From Henckelia pumila (lineage: Eukaryota; Streptophyta; Magnoliopsida; Lamiales; Gesneriaceae): 64,000 bases of DNA. The stretch spans positions 6,076,001 through 6,140,000 of the forward strand of contig NC_133123.1 in NCBI RefSeq assembly GCF_033568475.1. Reading direction: 5' to 3'. Of the stretch, positions 1-12,329 are shown one piece after another; the first letter of the stretch is position 1; each line of letters opens with the position of its first letter. A model generated the notes under the pieces. The model was given only the letters and a program-made list of their open reading frames with translations. It did no database searches and had not been told where the DNA came from. A program made the position numbers and the translations under genes.

Positions 1-9
1 CAGTTTTAC

Positions 10-3000
10 CTTTGTCAGCAGAACTTTTGCCTCCAAGATACCCTGCCTTACGCAAAACACCGAGAATCAGAAATAGAAGGCAAACCGCTCCAGCTGTTGC
101 CCCAGCCAACACAGCAGAATTAATTTTTTTGTGATGAACCGGAGGTTTAAAATCTGCAACAAAATTTCGCATACAAAAAGTTAAAATAGCTATATACTAT
201 AGTCGCAGCTATACATTACGTGTTCTTTGGGATTCTATGGTTCAGCTCACCATACTTGACAAGAAGTGAGATACAAAGCCTCATATAAACTATTAAGTTA
301 GAACATAAGCTCATACCAGAATAGTTAACACGATCTTTTACGTGTAGAATGTGATGTGAAATTTTTAGTATCCCGGACTGCGGTTCAGAATGAAGACTCT
401 TAGTAAGATGGAAGATCGCTTCAAATATGTAAGAAGATCATGGACAATATATCTTTTTACTGTTTCAAACATCAACTAAATAGGATTTTATTTGTAGCGA
501 TTTAGAGTCATCCAAAACAAGAAGCAAAAATGTAACAAGAATCCAGAATGTTCTTAATACAAGATATAGGGACATACTAGGATCTACTGACATGGCTGAT
601 ATTAAAGGGCCATAAACTCCTCTCTCTGGAATCCCAGTAGTCCCTCTTCCTGCCCAGTATAGATGGACCTTCAGAGTATGGTCCGTAACTGTTGCAGTGA
701 ACGTCTCTACAATGGGCTTACCAGGCCCTCCAGCCTTGGCTGCAATATCAAAATCCTTCAAAACCATTTTTCCCTGCATTCAGTTAATGGTATACTGTAT
801 CAGACTGGATACTCCATTCAGCTAGGACACGTGCAATTTTGCGGGCTGGGGGGGGTGATGTGTCACAAAATAAATTATTATTATTATTAGAAACTAATTC
901 ACTCAAAGCATGAGAATGGTATTTATATGGCTCACATGCAAGCTGGAATCAGAGAATAAATAGCTGAAATAATTATCCAACGAATACATGTGCATGTGGT
1001 GGATATTGGGTCAAAAAATGCCAGAATAACCATCTATGTCCACAGTAATGAAATAGGACGAGGACTGTGTCCGCAAGATTCAAACTTATAATTTCTTGCT
1101 TTGGTGGCATGTTAAAAACTGGTTTTCCCAACAATTCGAGCTTGTGGAAGGTGTCCAACAGAAAACATTTATATATAACACCTTCATTGCATTTACCTGC
1201 AAATAAACATCAAATATGCGTCTCCCGAGGCTGTTGAATGAACTGTCATTCGTAAAAGTGATTTCAGCAAAGTGAAGTCTCACGGTGTAGTTTCCATTTA
1301 TTAGACAAAGGCCGTAGTAAGTGAGGGAAAGGGGAGATGCACGGGCAGAACTATAGAGTTCTGATTCTGGGGCAGTGATGTTATATAGAGGAGAAATGCG
1401 GCTACTAATGTAGTTATCTGAATCAAGATCGTTGTCCATGAAATTCCCTGTGCTGCTAAATGCCCAGTTCTGCTTTGAGAAAAACATTGAAGCACCTCTG
1501 GGCTCTAAATCAGCTTCATATATTGTATTATTGTAGGTTACTTCTTTGCCGCCACATTTAATGTACAACGAGTAAAACTCTGTTCATTGACAGTTAAATG
1601 AGATTCATCATGATTTAAACAAACTATAAATAAGTAACTAACATATAGACATATAAATAAATTCTTGAATGAACAATGTCTCACGCTGATTTCTATCTGA
1701 ACATGGAAATCCTTGCTCCAAACAAGAGTGAATCCTGCCTCTATACCAAAGAAAATGTATAAATTGTTGGTACAATTTGAGGAAGGTTATTTGAAAGGAA
1801 ATGGTGTAACACAAATATGCTATTGTAAGTCATAAATAAAAACTCATTCTCCAAAAAAATAGACGGTCTTACAATTTATTAGCTGTTGATGAGAAACTTT
1901 CCACCAAGTTTCTGAAAGAAAAAAATATGCGTAAAAAAATTGATGGTACAAAAATAAGGTGGAAAGCAGCTGGTTAAAAGTACAAAACATTTACACGCTC
2001 CCTCGTGGGCATTCAGGTTGTGAGCTTTCTGATGTAAAATTGTTATAGGAGAGATCTCTGCATGTGAAATAGCGAGTTAAACACGAGAACAGATGTCATA
2101 CAATTTGATTAAAGAAACAGGCCTGACATACTATTAGTTGTATAAAACCAAGTTGTTGCTGAAAGTCATTTTGTGCACAATCATTGGAATCAAATTTGGG
2201 GTGCTGTACTGTTAACAGTAAGTCATAAAGTAGACGGCACTGTAAGGACTATGAAATATGACGAAAATATGTGTTTTTGGATTAAAATGTAAGGAAACAC
2301 AAGCTGCTGAAAGATCTTTACGCATTCTTGTTTCTTTTAACAATCCATTCTGGAATATGTCCAGTAAGCTTATTTCCTGTCAAATAGCTAGTAAAACATA
2401 AAAAATGACCATAATTTAGTGTATGCTTGCTCAAGGAGTAAATAATAACCATTTGGCAATCAAATGCAAATGATCAAAAAGGCACAAGAACTTACAGAAA
2501 ATCAACTTTTGATAGACCAAAAGAATCTGGTATCTGTCCACTCAAATTATTAAAACTAAGGTCCCTACATTTGTAAATACAATGAGATTTCAATTACTAG
2601 GTTCGTTGTCCATGTAAAACCAATATAAAAATACACAACCTGTAAAGCATTTCATCCTTTGATGGTGTATTAAATTAGATCAGAAGAGTACAAGGACTCA
2701 GAAAATCCAATGAAAAAGTCAATTACTTACAGATTTTTCAATTTTTCCATATCTGAAAGGTATTTAGGCATCTCTCCTTCCAGTAAGCAACTCCGTAGTA
2801 TCCTACATTACAAGGTCACATATAAAACTCCCATGTTGAAGTACATTGATATCAATAACCAATGGAAAAATTTTATGTAACTCACAACACTTTCATTGAC
2901 ATCATATTGCTTAATGGGGGAAAAGTTGACCCACCACCAATTAAATCACTAATCCTCCTGAAAATTATAAACAAATATAAAATAATTAATATAGGGTATA

Positions 3001-6000
3001 TTATATACCAACACAAGCAAATGAAATGTTTTGAAGTCCAGGGAAGAGACTTCTATAAAGTTACTCACAAGTCAGTTAAACTAGTCAAGGCAGAAATTGA
3101 CGAAGGAATAGGTCCTGAAAGAGAGCAACCTTGTATGTGCCTATGACATGAGCCCAATTTTAATAATCTACGAAAATATAGACAGCTCTATTGATAAAAG
3201 AGTGCAAGACGCCTTACAATTTTTCAATCTGTGTCCAGCTGCTGATGAAGTCCGGTATCTTCCCTGTGAAGTTATTGTCACTTATCCTCCTAAGAATTTT
3301 ACACTATAAGTCTTTCGCCAAGACAACCACATAAGTAAATTAATTGTGGAGTCCTTGTAAAAACATATCAAAGAAGAAACACTATAAGTCTTTCGCCAAG
3401 ACAACCACATAAGTAAATTAATTGTGGAGTCCTTGTAAAAACATATCAAAGAAGATCTCAAGCCCAACGGAAAGGGAAAAAAAGAAAAGAAAAGAAAAGA
3501 AGGATTTTTTTATTTACAAAAGAAGCAAAAGAGAAAAGATCCTACAACATCGAAAAAGAAGCACAAAATGAACAAGCACTGTGCTCACATATCGGTTAAA
3601 GAGGTCAGCTTGGAGAATTCCACAGGCAATTCCCCAGTGAACGCATTTGATGACAAAACACTGTCGAGACAATATAAATAAGTCAATGTTTAGGATTTGG
3701 TGAAAAGGATGCAAACTTGAGGAATTAGAATCTGGATGAGTGCTAAAACATACAATTTTTGTAAATTGAGCAAGAGTCCGATGTCCAAAGGAATGGCTCC
3801 AGAAAAGCGGTTCCCCTCAAGACTCCTGTATACGTAATTTCAAAATCATTTTGAAACAGAACAAAAAGAAAACTGCCGTTCAAACAAGAAAACTTCATAA
3901 TATGTCCAATGCATAAAATAAAAGAGAGTATACTTAAGCATACAGGTTCACAAGGGTGGTAATTTTGGTTATGACCATTGGAAATGGACCGGATAACCTG
4001 TTTCCCATTAAAGACCTGCATCGTTCCACCAAAAACATGTGCAGATTATCTATGTTATGCTACATGCGGAGCAAAAACTTTTGAAGCAATAAAGGAATCA
4101 AAAAGTGCTGGGATTTCAAAATTACAGATCAACCAAGGTCATTGTTGCCCACTGAAGGGGTATAGAACCATTAAAATAATTGCGGCTGAGATCCCTGCAA
4201 AACACAAAAAGACAAGTGAAAACATCAAATATTGGGCATGGACAAGGATCAAACACCATTTAATTCTTTACTGACTGAACGGAGTCCTTTATCTAAGTAG
4301 GCAAATTTGTAATTTTGTCTGCTTAATATTTGAGGTACAAGTTGGATTTCCTTTATAAACTTCTATAATTCATTGGGAGGATGTCTTATCTACCAAATGT
4401 ACTTCATAATTTTCAATAAATTTCACTTCTTATCAAGAAAAATGCACTTGCAAACATGTTCAACGTGAACTTTGTAAAAATGACTCACAAATGTTTAAGG
4501 TGGCGCAGCTTGGCAAATTCTGGTGGAACACTTCCGGTTAAATTTTGTGATTTCAAAGCTCTGCAGTAGTTTAATGCAGAATGTTAGAAACAGCCAGATG
4601 ACTATCCAACAATGCCCACCAATAGAACAGTGCAAAATATGGTTCCACAATACATGAGAGTATGTGAAATTTCACCATGACCACTTGGCCCGTGGGTCGA
4701 TTGCACATTGAAGTTCGAAAAATCAAGATTACAAGCATTTGGATTAGCTATGTGAGTTAGTAGTCTATGCAGGGAGTACCAAAATGTAAATTTTGGAATT
4801 GTAGTTTTTAAACTTAAATTACATTTAAACTTATTTTGACATTGGAAACGGATCAGCGTGCACCCATCCATGTACGTTTAAAATGAATCATCTTTACAGT
4901 GATGATTAATTATGTCTGAATCATCTTAAACCTGGTTTCAAAAACAATCATCCCGAACTTACACCAGATCCAAGTGATCAAACGCGATCCTAAGGTAAAA
5001 CAAACATCCGAAGTATTCGATAATAGCATGAAGCCAATTATGGGATTCAAAAAAATTAAAAAAGTTAATAAGGAAAGAGAAAAAGGAAATAACGATAAGT
5101 ATCTAAATAGAGGACAAGGACAAGATGTATTTTTCCATGACAAATATATCTTCACAGACTTCACTCCGTGGTGTGGAACTCGGAGACAGGCGTGGACCCC
5201 ACAGCACGCCACTGCCAGCTGGATCAACAAATGGAAAGTCAAAAATAAAAACGCTGACCGTCTATTCAGTCAACGATTTGCATTCTGACCACCCAACGAT
5301 GTACGGGCTAAACTTGCGCCTACGGCTATGGACGCAGCTGGTTTCCTTACTGCACAAATCTAAGATCCGTAGAACTCTATACGTTCACCGATAAAACCAA
5401 GAATCCTCGTGATTTTTTACTAAGGCACTTACAAACATTAAAGATCCCCTCCCGCACAAATATGGTTAAAGGACAAGAAATACAAGCACATGTTTCTTCA
5501 AAGCGATTAGCTGTGCATAAATATGTGAATCTTTCCCGTTTGAGGTGTTTAATTACTGCTCCTCTCAGTACCCTTAGCTCAACCTCGAGTAATAGTATAT
5601 ATTAGGACAACCATTTTGGGTTACTACAGCTTGGATTTGAGAGAGAGAAGAATGGCTAAGAATCAAGAAGATGAGTACATACATGCTAACAACATGGCAA
5701 GAGGAATTCTTATCAAAGGTGCAATCACAACTGACAGAGCTTTCAAAGCCTTTTCTTGTAATGGGAACACTCCAATTTCCTTCACCACTGCAAGGATCTT
5801 TGCTAAAATCCCAGTCATTCTTCCCCAACCTTCTCCCGATCTCTTTCAATGCCCTCACTGCCATCAAAGAAAATAAACTTTAGCATGATTTCCAACTGGG
5901 ATCGAGCCAGATATCAATATTCTTAAATATTTCTCATGGTTTAACTCTAAATGAAAATTTAATCGCGAAAAAAGTAGTTCCATAGTCTGATAATTACCTT

Positions 6001-6136
6001 CTTCTTCTCTGAGCCGCTGCTCCTTGGCCTGTGTGGCTGCTGAAGCAGAGATTGTGTAGAAAACGAAATGAAGATATGAAATGAGGCATAAAAACGGAAG
6101 CTTTTTCATTTTTGTCACTGTACTGGGCTTATCCAA
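10..6136 (-). CDS. LRR-malectin receptor-like kinase (LRR-VIII-2 type), 5' part only
   Basis: Plasma-membrane receptor-like kinase of the LRR-VIII-2 group (At1g53430/At1g07650-like). I assign 18 exons: 5998-6136, 5683-5857, 4489-4560, 4126-4194, 3944-4015, 3754-3825, 3589-3660, 3218-3289, 3069-3140, 2731-2802, 2496-2564, 2322-2387, 1995-2057, 1873-1911, 1685-1734, 1197-1579, 578-773 and 10-153. Each is GT-AG bounded and the phases match throughout, giving about 632 residues. In order: hydrophobic signal peptide (a second Met at codon 10, base 6109, starts MKKLPFL and may be the true start), Cys-rich N-cap, about ten LRRs mostly encoded one per 66-72-bp exon, a malectin domain (KCGGKEV to YWAGRGTTGIPERG), and a transmembrane helix in the last exon (AGATAGAVCLLFLILGV). 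The kinase lies left of base 1, so catalytic residues cannot be judged. No stop or frameshift was found. Family knowledge suggests carbohydrate or peptide sensing; the ligand is unknown. Confidence 0.9.
3301..3454. repeat. Two-copy 78-bp intronic tandem duplication
   Basis: A segment beginning ACACTATAAGTCTTTCGCC occurs at 3301 and again at 3379 with no difference seen over about 76 bp. It lies in the receptor-kinase intron between exons 3589-3660 and 3218-3289, so it does not change the protein. The identity implies a recent duplication. A short AAAGA tract (3479-3502) follows it. Confidence 0.9.
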
Positions 6137-6352
6137 GGTGCATGGGGCCTCAGAGCAACGCTGTTAAATACCCATCCACGCCACAGAGTTCACAGAGAGC
6201 ATAAGAAGAGTGATGAAGATGAAAATTACAATGGACCACCCCAAGTTAACGCTAATTAGGTAGAGACCCCAAGATTTTTGTTTTGCCCCAAAATATGCGT
6301 ATATCTCATAGGAAAATTTATCATCATAAAACGCTTATATGACCGTGTTTAC
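6137..6352 (-). promoter_or_regulatory. Receptor-kinase 5' leader and proximal promoter
   Basis: About 215 bp separates the receptor-kinase start codon from the first repeat element (6353). On the minus strand a TATTTAA-like word lies near 6161-6169, but it is too close to the ATG to be a convincing TATA box. The proximal promoter must be very short or include the repeat. No other motif is supported. Confidence 0.35.
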
Positions 6353-7195
6353 GTGGTGGCAAAAATTTCCGAAATCCCGACCTTTTCAGAATTTCATTCC
6401 ATTTCCGTTCAAAAAAAATCCCAACCCGAAATTTTTCCGACCCGAACTTTTGAGATTTTTCTCATCCCGATTAATATCGGGAGCGGGATCGGGAATAAAG
6501 CCTTATCCCAACGGGATTCCCGACCCGTCCCGAAATAATATAATTACATATTATATTATTAACTTTATTAATATAATAAGCTAAATATTATTAGGTTTCA
6601 ATTCATATAACACTTAATTGTGGACTTAATTCGCATAATTTTTATTGTTGGGATGATCAAATTGTAAAATCACGAAATTCAATTTTATTTTTGTGTATTT
6701 TTTTTAATATTTAATTAATAATTTAATTAATTAATATTTATAATGATCTAATTAGAACAAATATGTATAACAATACTCAAGAGATTAATTTGACAATCTA
6801 TTTAACAAAATTTATTTAGTAATTGTATCCGAACATTTTATTAATAATTATTCGATACATTTTTTCTCTTAACAAAACTTTGAAACATTATCCGAAATAT
6901 TTTAATATTATATGTTTTAAGTTGAATATTTATTTTTATTTATAAATATAAGTTTCTAAATAGTATATTTAATAAAATTATCAAATTTTTTTATTTTTTG
7001 AACGAAATCTTGAACTTGAAAAAAAATTCGGGATCCCGAACATTCGGGATCCCGAATAGTCGGATCCCGAAATGTTTCGGGTACGGGATCGGGAGAAAAA
7101 AAAAATTTTCCGATTCTTTTCGGGACGGAAGTTGGGTAGGGGGTTTTACGGGATGGATCCTGAAGTTGGATTTTACTTTATCTATGAAAAAATTG
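6353..7195. repeat. CCCGA palindromic-word element, copy A
   Basis: Two GC-rich ends (6353-6540 and 7020-7195) are built from repeated words such as TCGGGATCCCGA, CCCGACCCG and GGATCGGGA. They enclose an AT-rich core of about 480 bp. Copy B at 7945-8795 has the same left end, the same AT-rich core landmarks (TTCGCATAATT, TAAGCTAAATATTATT-like words) and the same right end, so this is a dispersed non-coding repeat family. Its class is uncertain; a non-autonomous DNA transposon with subterminal repeats is plausible. It lies just upstream of the receptor kinase. Confidence 0.7.
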
Positions 7196-7740
7196 ACAGG
7201 TTGATCCGTCCCGCAGCCCAAACAGGTCAGCCCGTTCAAAACCGCCTCCAAATAAATCTAAAATATCAAAAAATCTTACTTTTTATTATAATTTATGGAT
7301 TAGACCGACCTATTTGTACATAAATACATGAGATGTGCTTAATTATCAATATCTATTACACTCTACTTCGGTCTCTTGTTTTTTGCTTAATTCATGCTAG
7401 GTCCCTTGACTTTGTTGATATAAGTAAGATAATAACAAAAATATTTTAGGTCAGAGGTGTCAAAATGAGTTATTTTTGTCGAATTTGTCCATCACGTCAT
7501 ATAAAACATGTGAGTTGGGCTATTGATTTCTTAACCCATCAAATGATGAGCAAACCTTCCCCGCCACTTAAAATAAGTGAACATTAACATGTTCTCTTTT
7601 ATGTTTTCAAATGTATTTATCTATAGTTATGTTATTGTTAATTGGACAAAACCATAATCAATGTGTAACGTGTTGCCGATAAATGCAGTATTAATTTGAA
7701 TCAATTAGTTTTTTTCAAAAAATTTGTTCAATCAATTAGC

Positions 7741-9370
7741 AGGTGTTTGACTAAGTTTATTTAAAATGACTTATAAACTCATATGTTTTATAAGTTGTTT
7801 TATAAACTTATAAGTTATATGGTCTTGTTTTAAAAATAAATTGTTAATGTATTTTGGATTATAGATTTTCGTTGTTTAATATGTATAAGTATTTTTTACT
7901 ATGTACATATACAATATATAGACTAGTCTTAAAATATTAGGGTGACAAAAATTTCCGAAATTTCGACCCTTCCCGATCCCATCTCATCTCATTCTCGTCT
8001 CGAAAAAATCCCTGCACGAAATTTTTTTGACCCAAAGTTTCGGGATTTTTCCCATCCCGATTGATATCGGGAGAAGGATCGGCACTAAAACCTTATCCCG
8101 ATGGAATTCCCAACCCGTTTCGAAATAATATTATAATATATTTTATTATTAATTTTATTAATATATTGAGCTAAATATTATTGTGTTTCAACTCATATAA
8201 CAATTAATTGTGAACATAATTCGCATAATTGTTTATTGTTGAAACGATCGAATAGTATAATAACGAAATAACATTTTATTTTTGTGAATTATTTAAAATA
8301 TTAAATTAACAATTTTATTAATTAATATTTATAATTATCTAATTAGATGATGACTTGTTAGATGCCTGAACGAACAAAAGTAAGTTTGATTACTGGCATT
8401 CCCTTTATTTTGGCTTCATAATTTTTTTTTAGATCTTGTAATATCCCCACTACTCGGCTTTCTCTCCTTATATTTTTTTTTTTGCAATTTTTCCTTCGTT
8501 TTGGAGCATTTGAATGAGAGAAACTCGAATATGATACAAAAGGGGTGCTTTTGATATTTGTGATGTACAAAGGAGTTGTTTGAGATTTTTCATAGAATTT
8601 TTATGTTAAAAAAATATTTTTTGGGATTACCCTCTTCCTACCCGACGGGATCCCGAATATCCGAGATCCCGAACATTCGGATCCCGACACTTTTCGTGTG
8701 CGGGATCGGGAGGAAAAAAATCTCAATTCTTATCGGGACTGAAATCGATTAAGGGGATTACGGACGGGGTCCGACCCGATCTCACCTCTACATAATATCA
8801 ACAAAAATTATTATTTATATAATTGTAGTTATAATCAGTATAATAATTAATATTAATTTATTATCTAGTAACAATAATATTTATAATATAACAATTATGT
8901 AAATATTTGTTGTTATAAAATAAGAAATTTGAGTAAATGGACTCGATCAACTATTTTTTTTTATTTTAAAATTATCCCCAAGACCCAAGTGTGTTGAAAT
9001 ACAATTGAGGAGGTTATATTCTTTGTAAAAAAATGAATTTGACGGAGGTCCAAAAAAAACCCCTTAAAAAATAGAACATTATTCATAATAATAAGTATAT
9101 TAATTGCAATAAATTTTATATTAAAAGAATAATAATAAATAAATTTTATTTTAATAATAAATTTAATTAGATATTAACCAATTTATATATTATTAGGGTA
9201 CATTTGAAATATTATAAAATATACAAGAATAATTTGGTCTTTAATCGAGATTCAAATAAGACGATCTTAAGAAAATGTAGGGTACACAACTTTTTTTAAA
9301 ATTATGAGTTATTTTTAAAGAAATTGTACAAAACAAAATTTCAGAGCTTAAAAAGCTTTGTTAAACACCT
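7741..9370. mobile_element. Possible composite TIR element enclosing CCCGA copy B
   Basis: The left border AGGTGTTTGACTAAGTTTA (7741) is an imperfect inverted match to the right border ending at 9370, which reads AGGTGTTTAACAAAGCTTT on the minus strand. This resembles widespread plant hAT-type MITE ends, but the pairing is short and imperfect. CCCGA copy B sits inside. No transposase is present. Confidence 0.3.
7945..8795. repeat. CCCGA palindromic-word element, copy B
   Basis: Homologous to copy A (6353-7195) along its length in the same orientation: left end AAAATTTCCGAAAT, CATCCCGATT-ATATCGGGAG block, AT-rich core, then a right block with GGATCCCGA words and a CGGGATCGGGAG run. The copies differ at many positions, so neither is recent. 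No open reading frame of note. Confidence 0.7.
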
Positions 9371-9750
9371 TCTAATAATACAGAATCCATAATTTATGGA
9401 ATTTTTTAAGAAAAGTATTAGGATCTACCATTTGAATAATATTACAAGTTTTCTGTCACACACTAAAATGAAATTTTAAACACGTAAATTTAAATTCATT
9501 TCCAATTTTACAATCCCAAATTCAATTCCAAATCCTATAATTTATTAACCCAAACATAATATTAACATGACAACATTAAATATTAATTGATGGTGCTCCA
9601 TGTCGGAGTAATATAATTTTTGTTGAGACCACACACTTTTTTGGATCACCCTTTCTTTCTGACCCTATACATCTATCTTTATAATCCTATACATCTAATG
9701 CAGTGACTAAATTTAGATCCAAATAAAATTAAAAATAGATCATCTACTAC
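8796..9750. other. AT-rich intergenic DNA
   Basis: Very AT-rich sequence with short AATAAT and TTAATA tracts. No coding region, RNA gene or clear repeat could be supported apart from the possible TIR border at 9350-9370. Confidence 0.6.
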
Positions 9751-9751
9751 G

Positions 9752-9998
9752 GGTAAGACTATGCTGCACTTGGAGTTCTTCTCCAGGTGCAACATAGCCC
9801 TTGGATCAATATGGCCCACATGAAAATATGTGGGACCCACATGTTTTCATGTGGGCCCTCCTTAATCCAAGGGCTTAGCTCCACTAGGTGTAGCACACCT
9901 GATGGAGCATAGTCTTACTCCATACATGTGGGCCCTCATTAATCCAAGGGCTTAGCTCCACTAGGTGTAGCACACCTGATGGAGCATAGTCTTACTCC
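9752..9998. mobile_element. Palindromic MITE with duplicated right half
   Basis: Bases 9752-9921 form a long imperfect palindrome: the left arm GTAAGACTATGCTGCACTTG pairs with the right arm ending AGCATAGTCTTACTCC, and the centre holds GTGGGACCCAC. The 74-bp right half (9848-9921) is then repeated in tandem at 9925-9998 with a period of 77 bp and about one mismatch. No coding capacity. Confidence 0.8.
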
Positions 9999-10095
9999 AT
10001 CTACTACTGTAGTACTGTTGTCAACTAATTGATATACGCGTATAAATAATATAGATACAATGAGCACTCGTGATGTATATATATCTATAAACTAA

Positions 10096-10475
10096 GACTC
10101 TGTTTGGTATCGTGTATTATTAAAATCTCGATATAACTTATCTTATTCAATCTCGCGTTCTTTTCGACATATTATTTATTCATTTATTAATTATTTATTT
10201 TACATCAATCAAACAATTAATTATTTATATTACGTCAATCAAATCATTAAATTTAAATCACTATATTATCCCTTATAAATAATATATTCATATTTTATTT
10301 ATTATTAAAAGAACAAAACGGTAATGATAGATAATTTATCATTACGTCAATCAAATCATTAAATTTAAATTATTATATTATTCTTTATAAATAATATATT
10401 TATATTTTATTTATTTTTAAAAAGACAAAACGATAATTTATCATTTTTTATATAAAATTTAATAAAAAAGGACAA
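10096..10475 (+). mobile_element. Tourist-like MITE, copy 1 (internally duplicated)
   Basis: Begins after TAA with GACTCTGTTTGGTAT and contains the family signature TCAATCAAATCATTAAATTTAAAT. The same family occurs at 60732-61121 (same strand) and 15295-15575 (opposite strand). In this copy a roughly 84-bp inner block starting TACGTCAATCAAATC is present twice (10231 and 10343). The right terminus is not clear, so it may be truncated. Confidence 0.65.
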
Positions 10476-10479
10476 GATG

Positions 10480-10915
10480 TCATCTCAACGTGCTCTCATA
10501 AGTGAAGCAAACTGATGTTTATCGTATCAAAACTCTATATATGTGTATATATTTGGATGTAAAATCTCTCTTTCCTATCACGATTCACATTCTCGTGGAA
10601 ACGTTGACGAACTGGCCGATCATGGAAATTATAAAGCATTCATTAATTAACCATGAAAGTCAGCCCATTATAACAAGCTGGCAAAATTCAAGCCCACGTC
10701 AAAGGCAAAATAATTGACCAGAGTACAATTTATATCCTACTTATTATAATTTTAATTTGTAATAATAAAAAAAGAAGACAAATTTATCTCAATTTGAACT
10801 CAATTACTAAGTGTAACTCAATTACTAAGTGTAAGTAGGTGGTATATAGTACTGTATCAAAAAATACATACTGCAGTCTACAATTTTCAGTACCTGTAAC
10901 TAGCATATGGATTAC
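10480..10915. other. Intergenic DNA, no feature seen
   Basis: AT-rich sequence. The only open frame (10502-10717, 71 codons) has no recognisable domain and looks like chance. A short tandem CAATTACTAAGTGTAA duplication lies near 10801-10833. Confidence 0.5.
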
Positions 10916-11585
10916 ACCGAAATTTACAATATACCGATATTTCGATACGATATCGGTATATACCGTTTATATCAAAAAACCCTATATTTTTAAAAATGTA
11001 TAAATTTATTATTTAAAAGTATTATTGATTCAGCCAAAAAATGTTTGTACCCGATAAATTGTTTCTGCAAGATCCGGAGTATCAACAGTCTCTGGTATGT
11101 TCTCAGTCAAAATTTTCGATGAGTTGTTCTTACGTCACAAAACAAAGTCAGAGGAGCCGGAAAGGTTCTTAGAATAGGCACTCCGATGCTCAAGTCAGTG
11201 ATTTCTCAAAGAATAATAATCGAGAGCAGAACGTTATAGTGCTAAAAAGAGTTTGTACCTTAATAATGAGGTGACTTAAGCTATTTATAGATATTCGAAG
11301 AGTTTTGCGGGTTTGAGCCTCTTATGAGCTTTTGTCGATTTTAGGGACTTCTGAAAGAAATATAAATCATAATTAAATAAGTTTGGACCCTAAAAATATT
11401 TGGACTGAACCTTTATGATCGGGTCTGGGCCCAATAGATTATTTGGGAGTAACCCATCAATTATATATTTTAAAATTTTATATAATATTTCGATATACCG
11501 GTATATATCGAAAATTTCAAATTTCATATTGTTATCGTATCGAATAATTCGATATCGTTACTGTACCGTACCAAAAATTTAGTAA
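10916..11585. repeat. CGATAT palindromic-word element, interrupted
   Basis: Left (10916-11030) and right (11460-11585) blocks are dense in words such as TATCGGTATA, TTTCGATA and CGATATCG. A similar element lies at 15676-16095. Here the middle is replaced by an unrelated LTR-like block (11042-11459), which suggests a later insertion. Non-coding; class unknown. Confidence 0.6.
11042..11459 (-). mobile_element. Solo-LTR-like block with TATA box
   Basis: Read on the minus strand, this block has a TATA box CTATAAATAG (11290-11281). About 80-110 nt downstream is CACTGACTTGAGCATCGGAG (11200-11181), a word I recall from the transcribed part of many plant LTRs. It is bounded by TG and CA (TGATGGGTTA to GGTACAAACA on the minus strand). 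No matching 5-bp duplication was found, so the ends are tentative and it could be a promoter fragment. Confidence 0.45.
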
Positions 11586-11589
11586 ATTA

Positions 11590-12120
11590 GGATTGTACTC
11601 GTACTCTCTAAAAAAAATTATAACATTATCAATTATATCTTTATTTTATTTATATTTATTAGTCATCGAACATGGATAAAAATTTTCATAGTTAATTATA
11701 ATCTAATTATCTCAAATCTTATCAATTAAACTAAACTTTACTCAATATATTTTACATCACAGTCAAATATTTTACTAAAAACAATATTATTTATTCCGAC
11801 AATCTCTCATTTACGTTGTGTTAACTTTCAAATTTGTAATAACAATTTTTTTAATTAAAAAAATGATTTAACATGACACTTTCTCATCTGATAAAAAATT
11901 ATTTTCGTCCCCTTAATTGAATTTTATGGCTCCATCCATGACCACAATATTAAATAGATCTATCAATTGTCTTGGTGACAAGATCAAGATATTATAAAAT
12001 TTGGAAAGTGATTAATTGAGAGAATTTTTACAAAAAAAAGGTACTTAATTATGAAGCACAATAAAAAATGATATATATATATATATATATATATAAACAT
12101 ATTAAATATCAATACTTTAA
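11590..12120. other. Intergenic DNA with an (AT)n tract
   Basis: AT-rich, no supported gene. An AT dinucleotide run lies at about 12069-12095, next to the MITE that follows. Confidence 0.5.
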
Positions 12121-12122
12121 GT

Positions 12123-12326
12123 GCAAATTGCTCAAAAATTCCCAATGCAAACATGTTTTGCTCTGCACTCCCTAGTCATTTTTTTGTACCACATTTTTTT
12201 GTTAATTTATACCACATATTGTATAGTTTTGTACCATATCTTGTATTGTTTTGTACCATATTTTATGACTAGGGACAAAAAAAAAACATGTTTGCATTTG
12301 GGGATTTTTGAGCAAATTGCTCACAC
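12123..12326. mobile_element. Short MITE with inverted ends
   Basis: The left end (AAATTGCTCAAAAATTCCC, 12125) is an inverted match of the right end (ATTTGCTCAAAAATCCCC on the minus strand, ending near 12320). Inside, ATGTTTTGC...CCCTAGTCAT pairs with ATGACTAGGGAC...AACATG. Total about 205 bp. The open frame crossing it (12121-12516) is a chance frame over the repeat. Confidence 0.7.
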
Positions 12327-12329
12327 TTT

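Noticed and set aside
973-1158. Open frame between malectin exons of the receptor kinase
   Set aside because: It is intron sequence; the malectin domain joins cleanly from 1197 to 773 without it.
6278-7323. Several short frames upstream of the receptor kinase
   Set aside because: They lie in the CCCGA palindromic repeat and read as low-complexity peptides on both strands.
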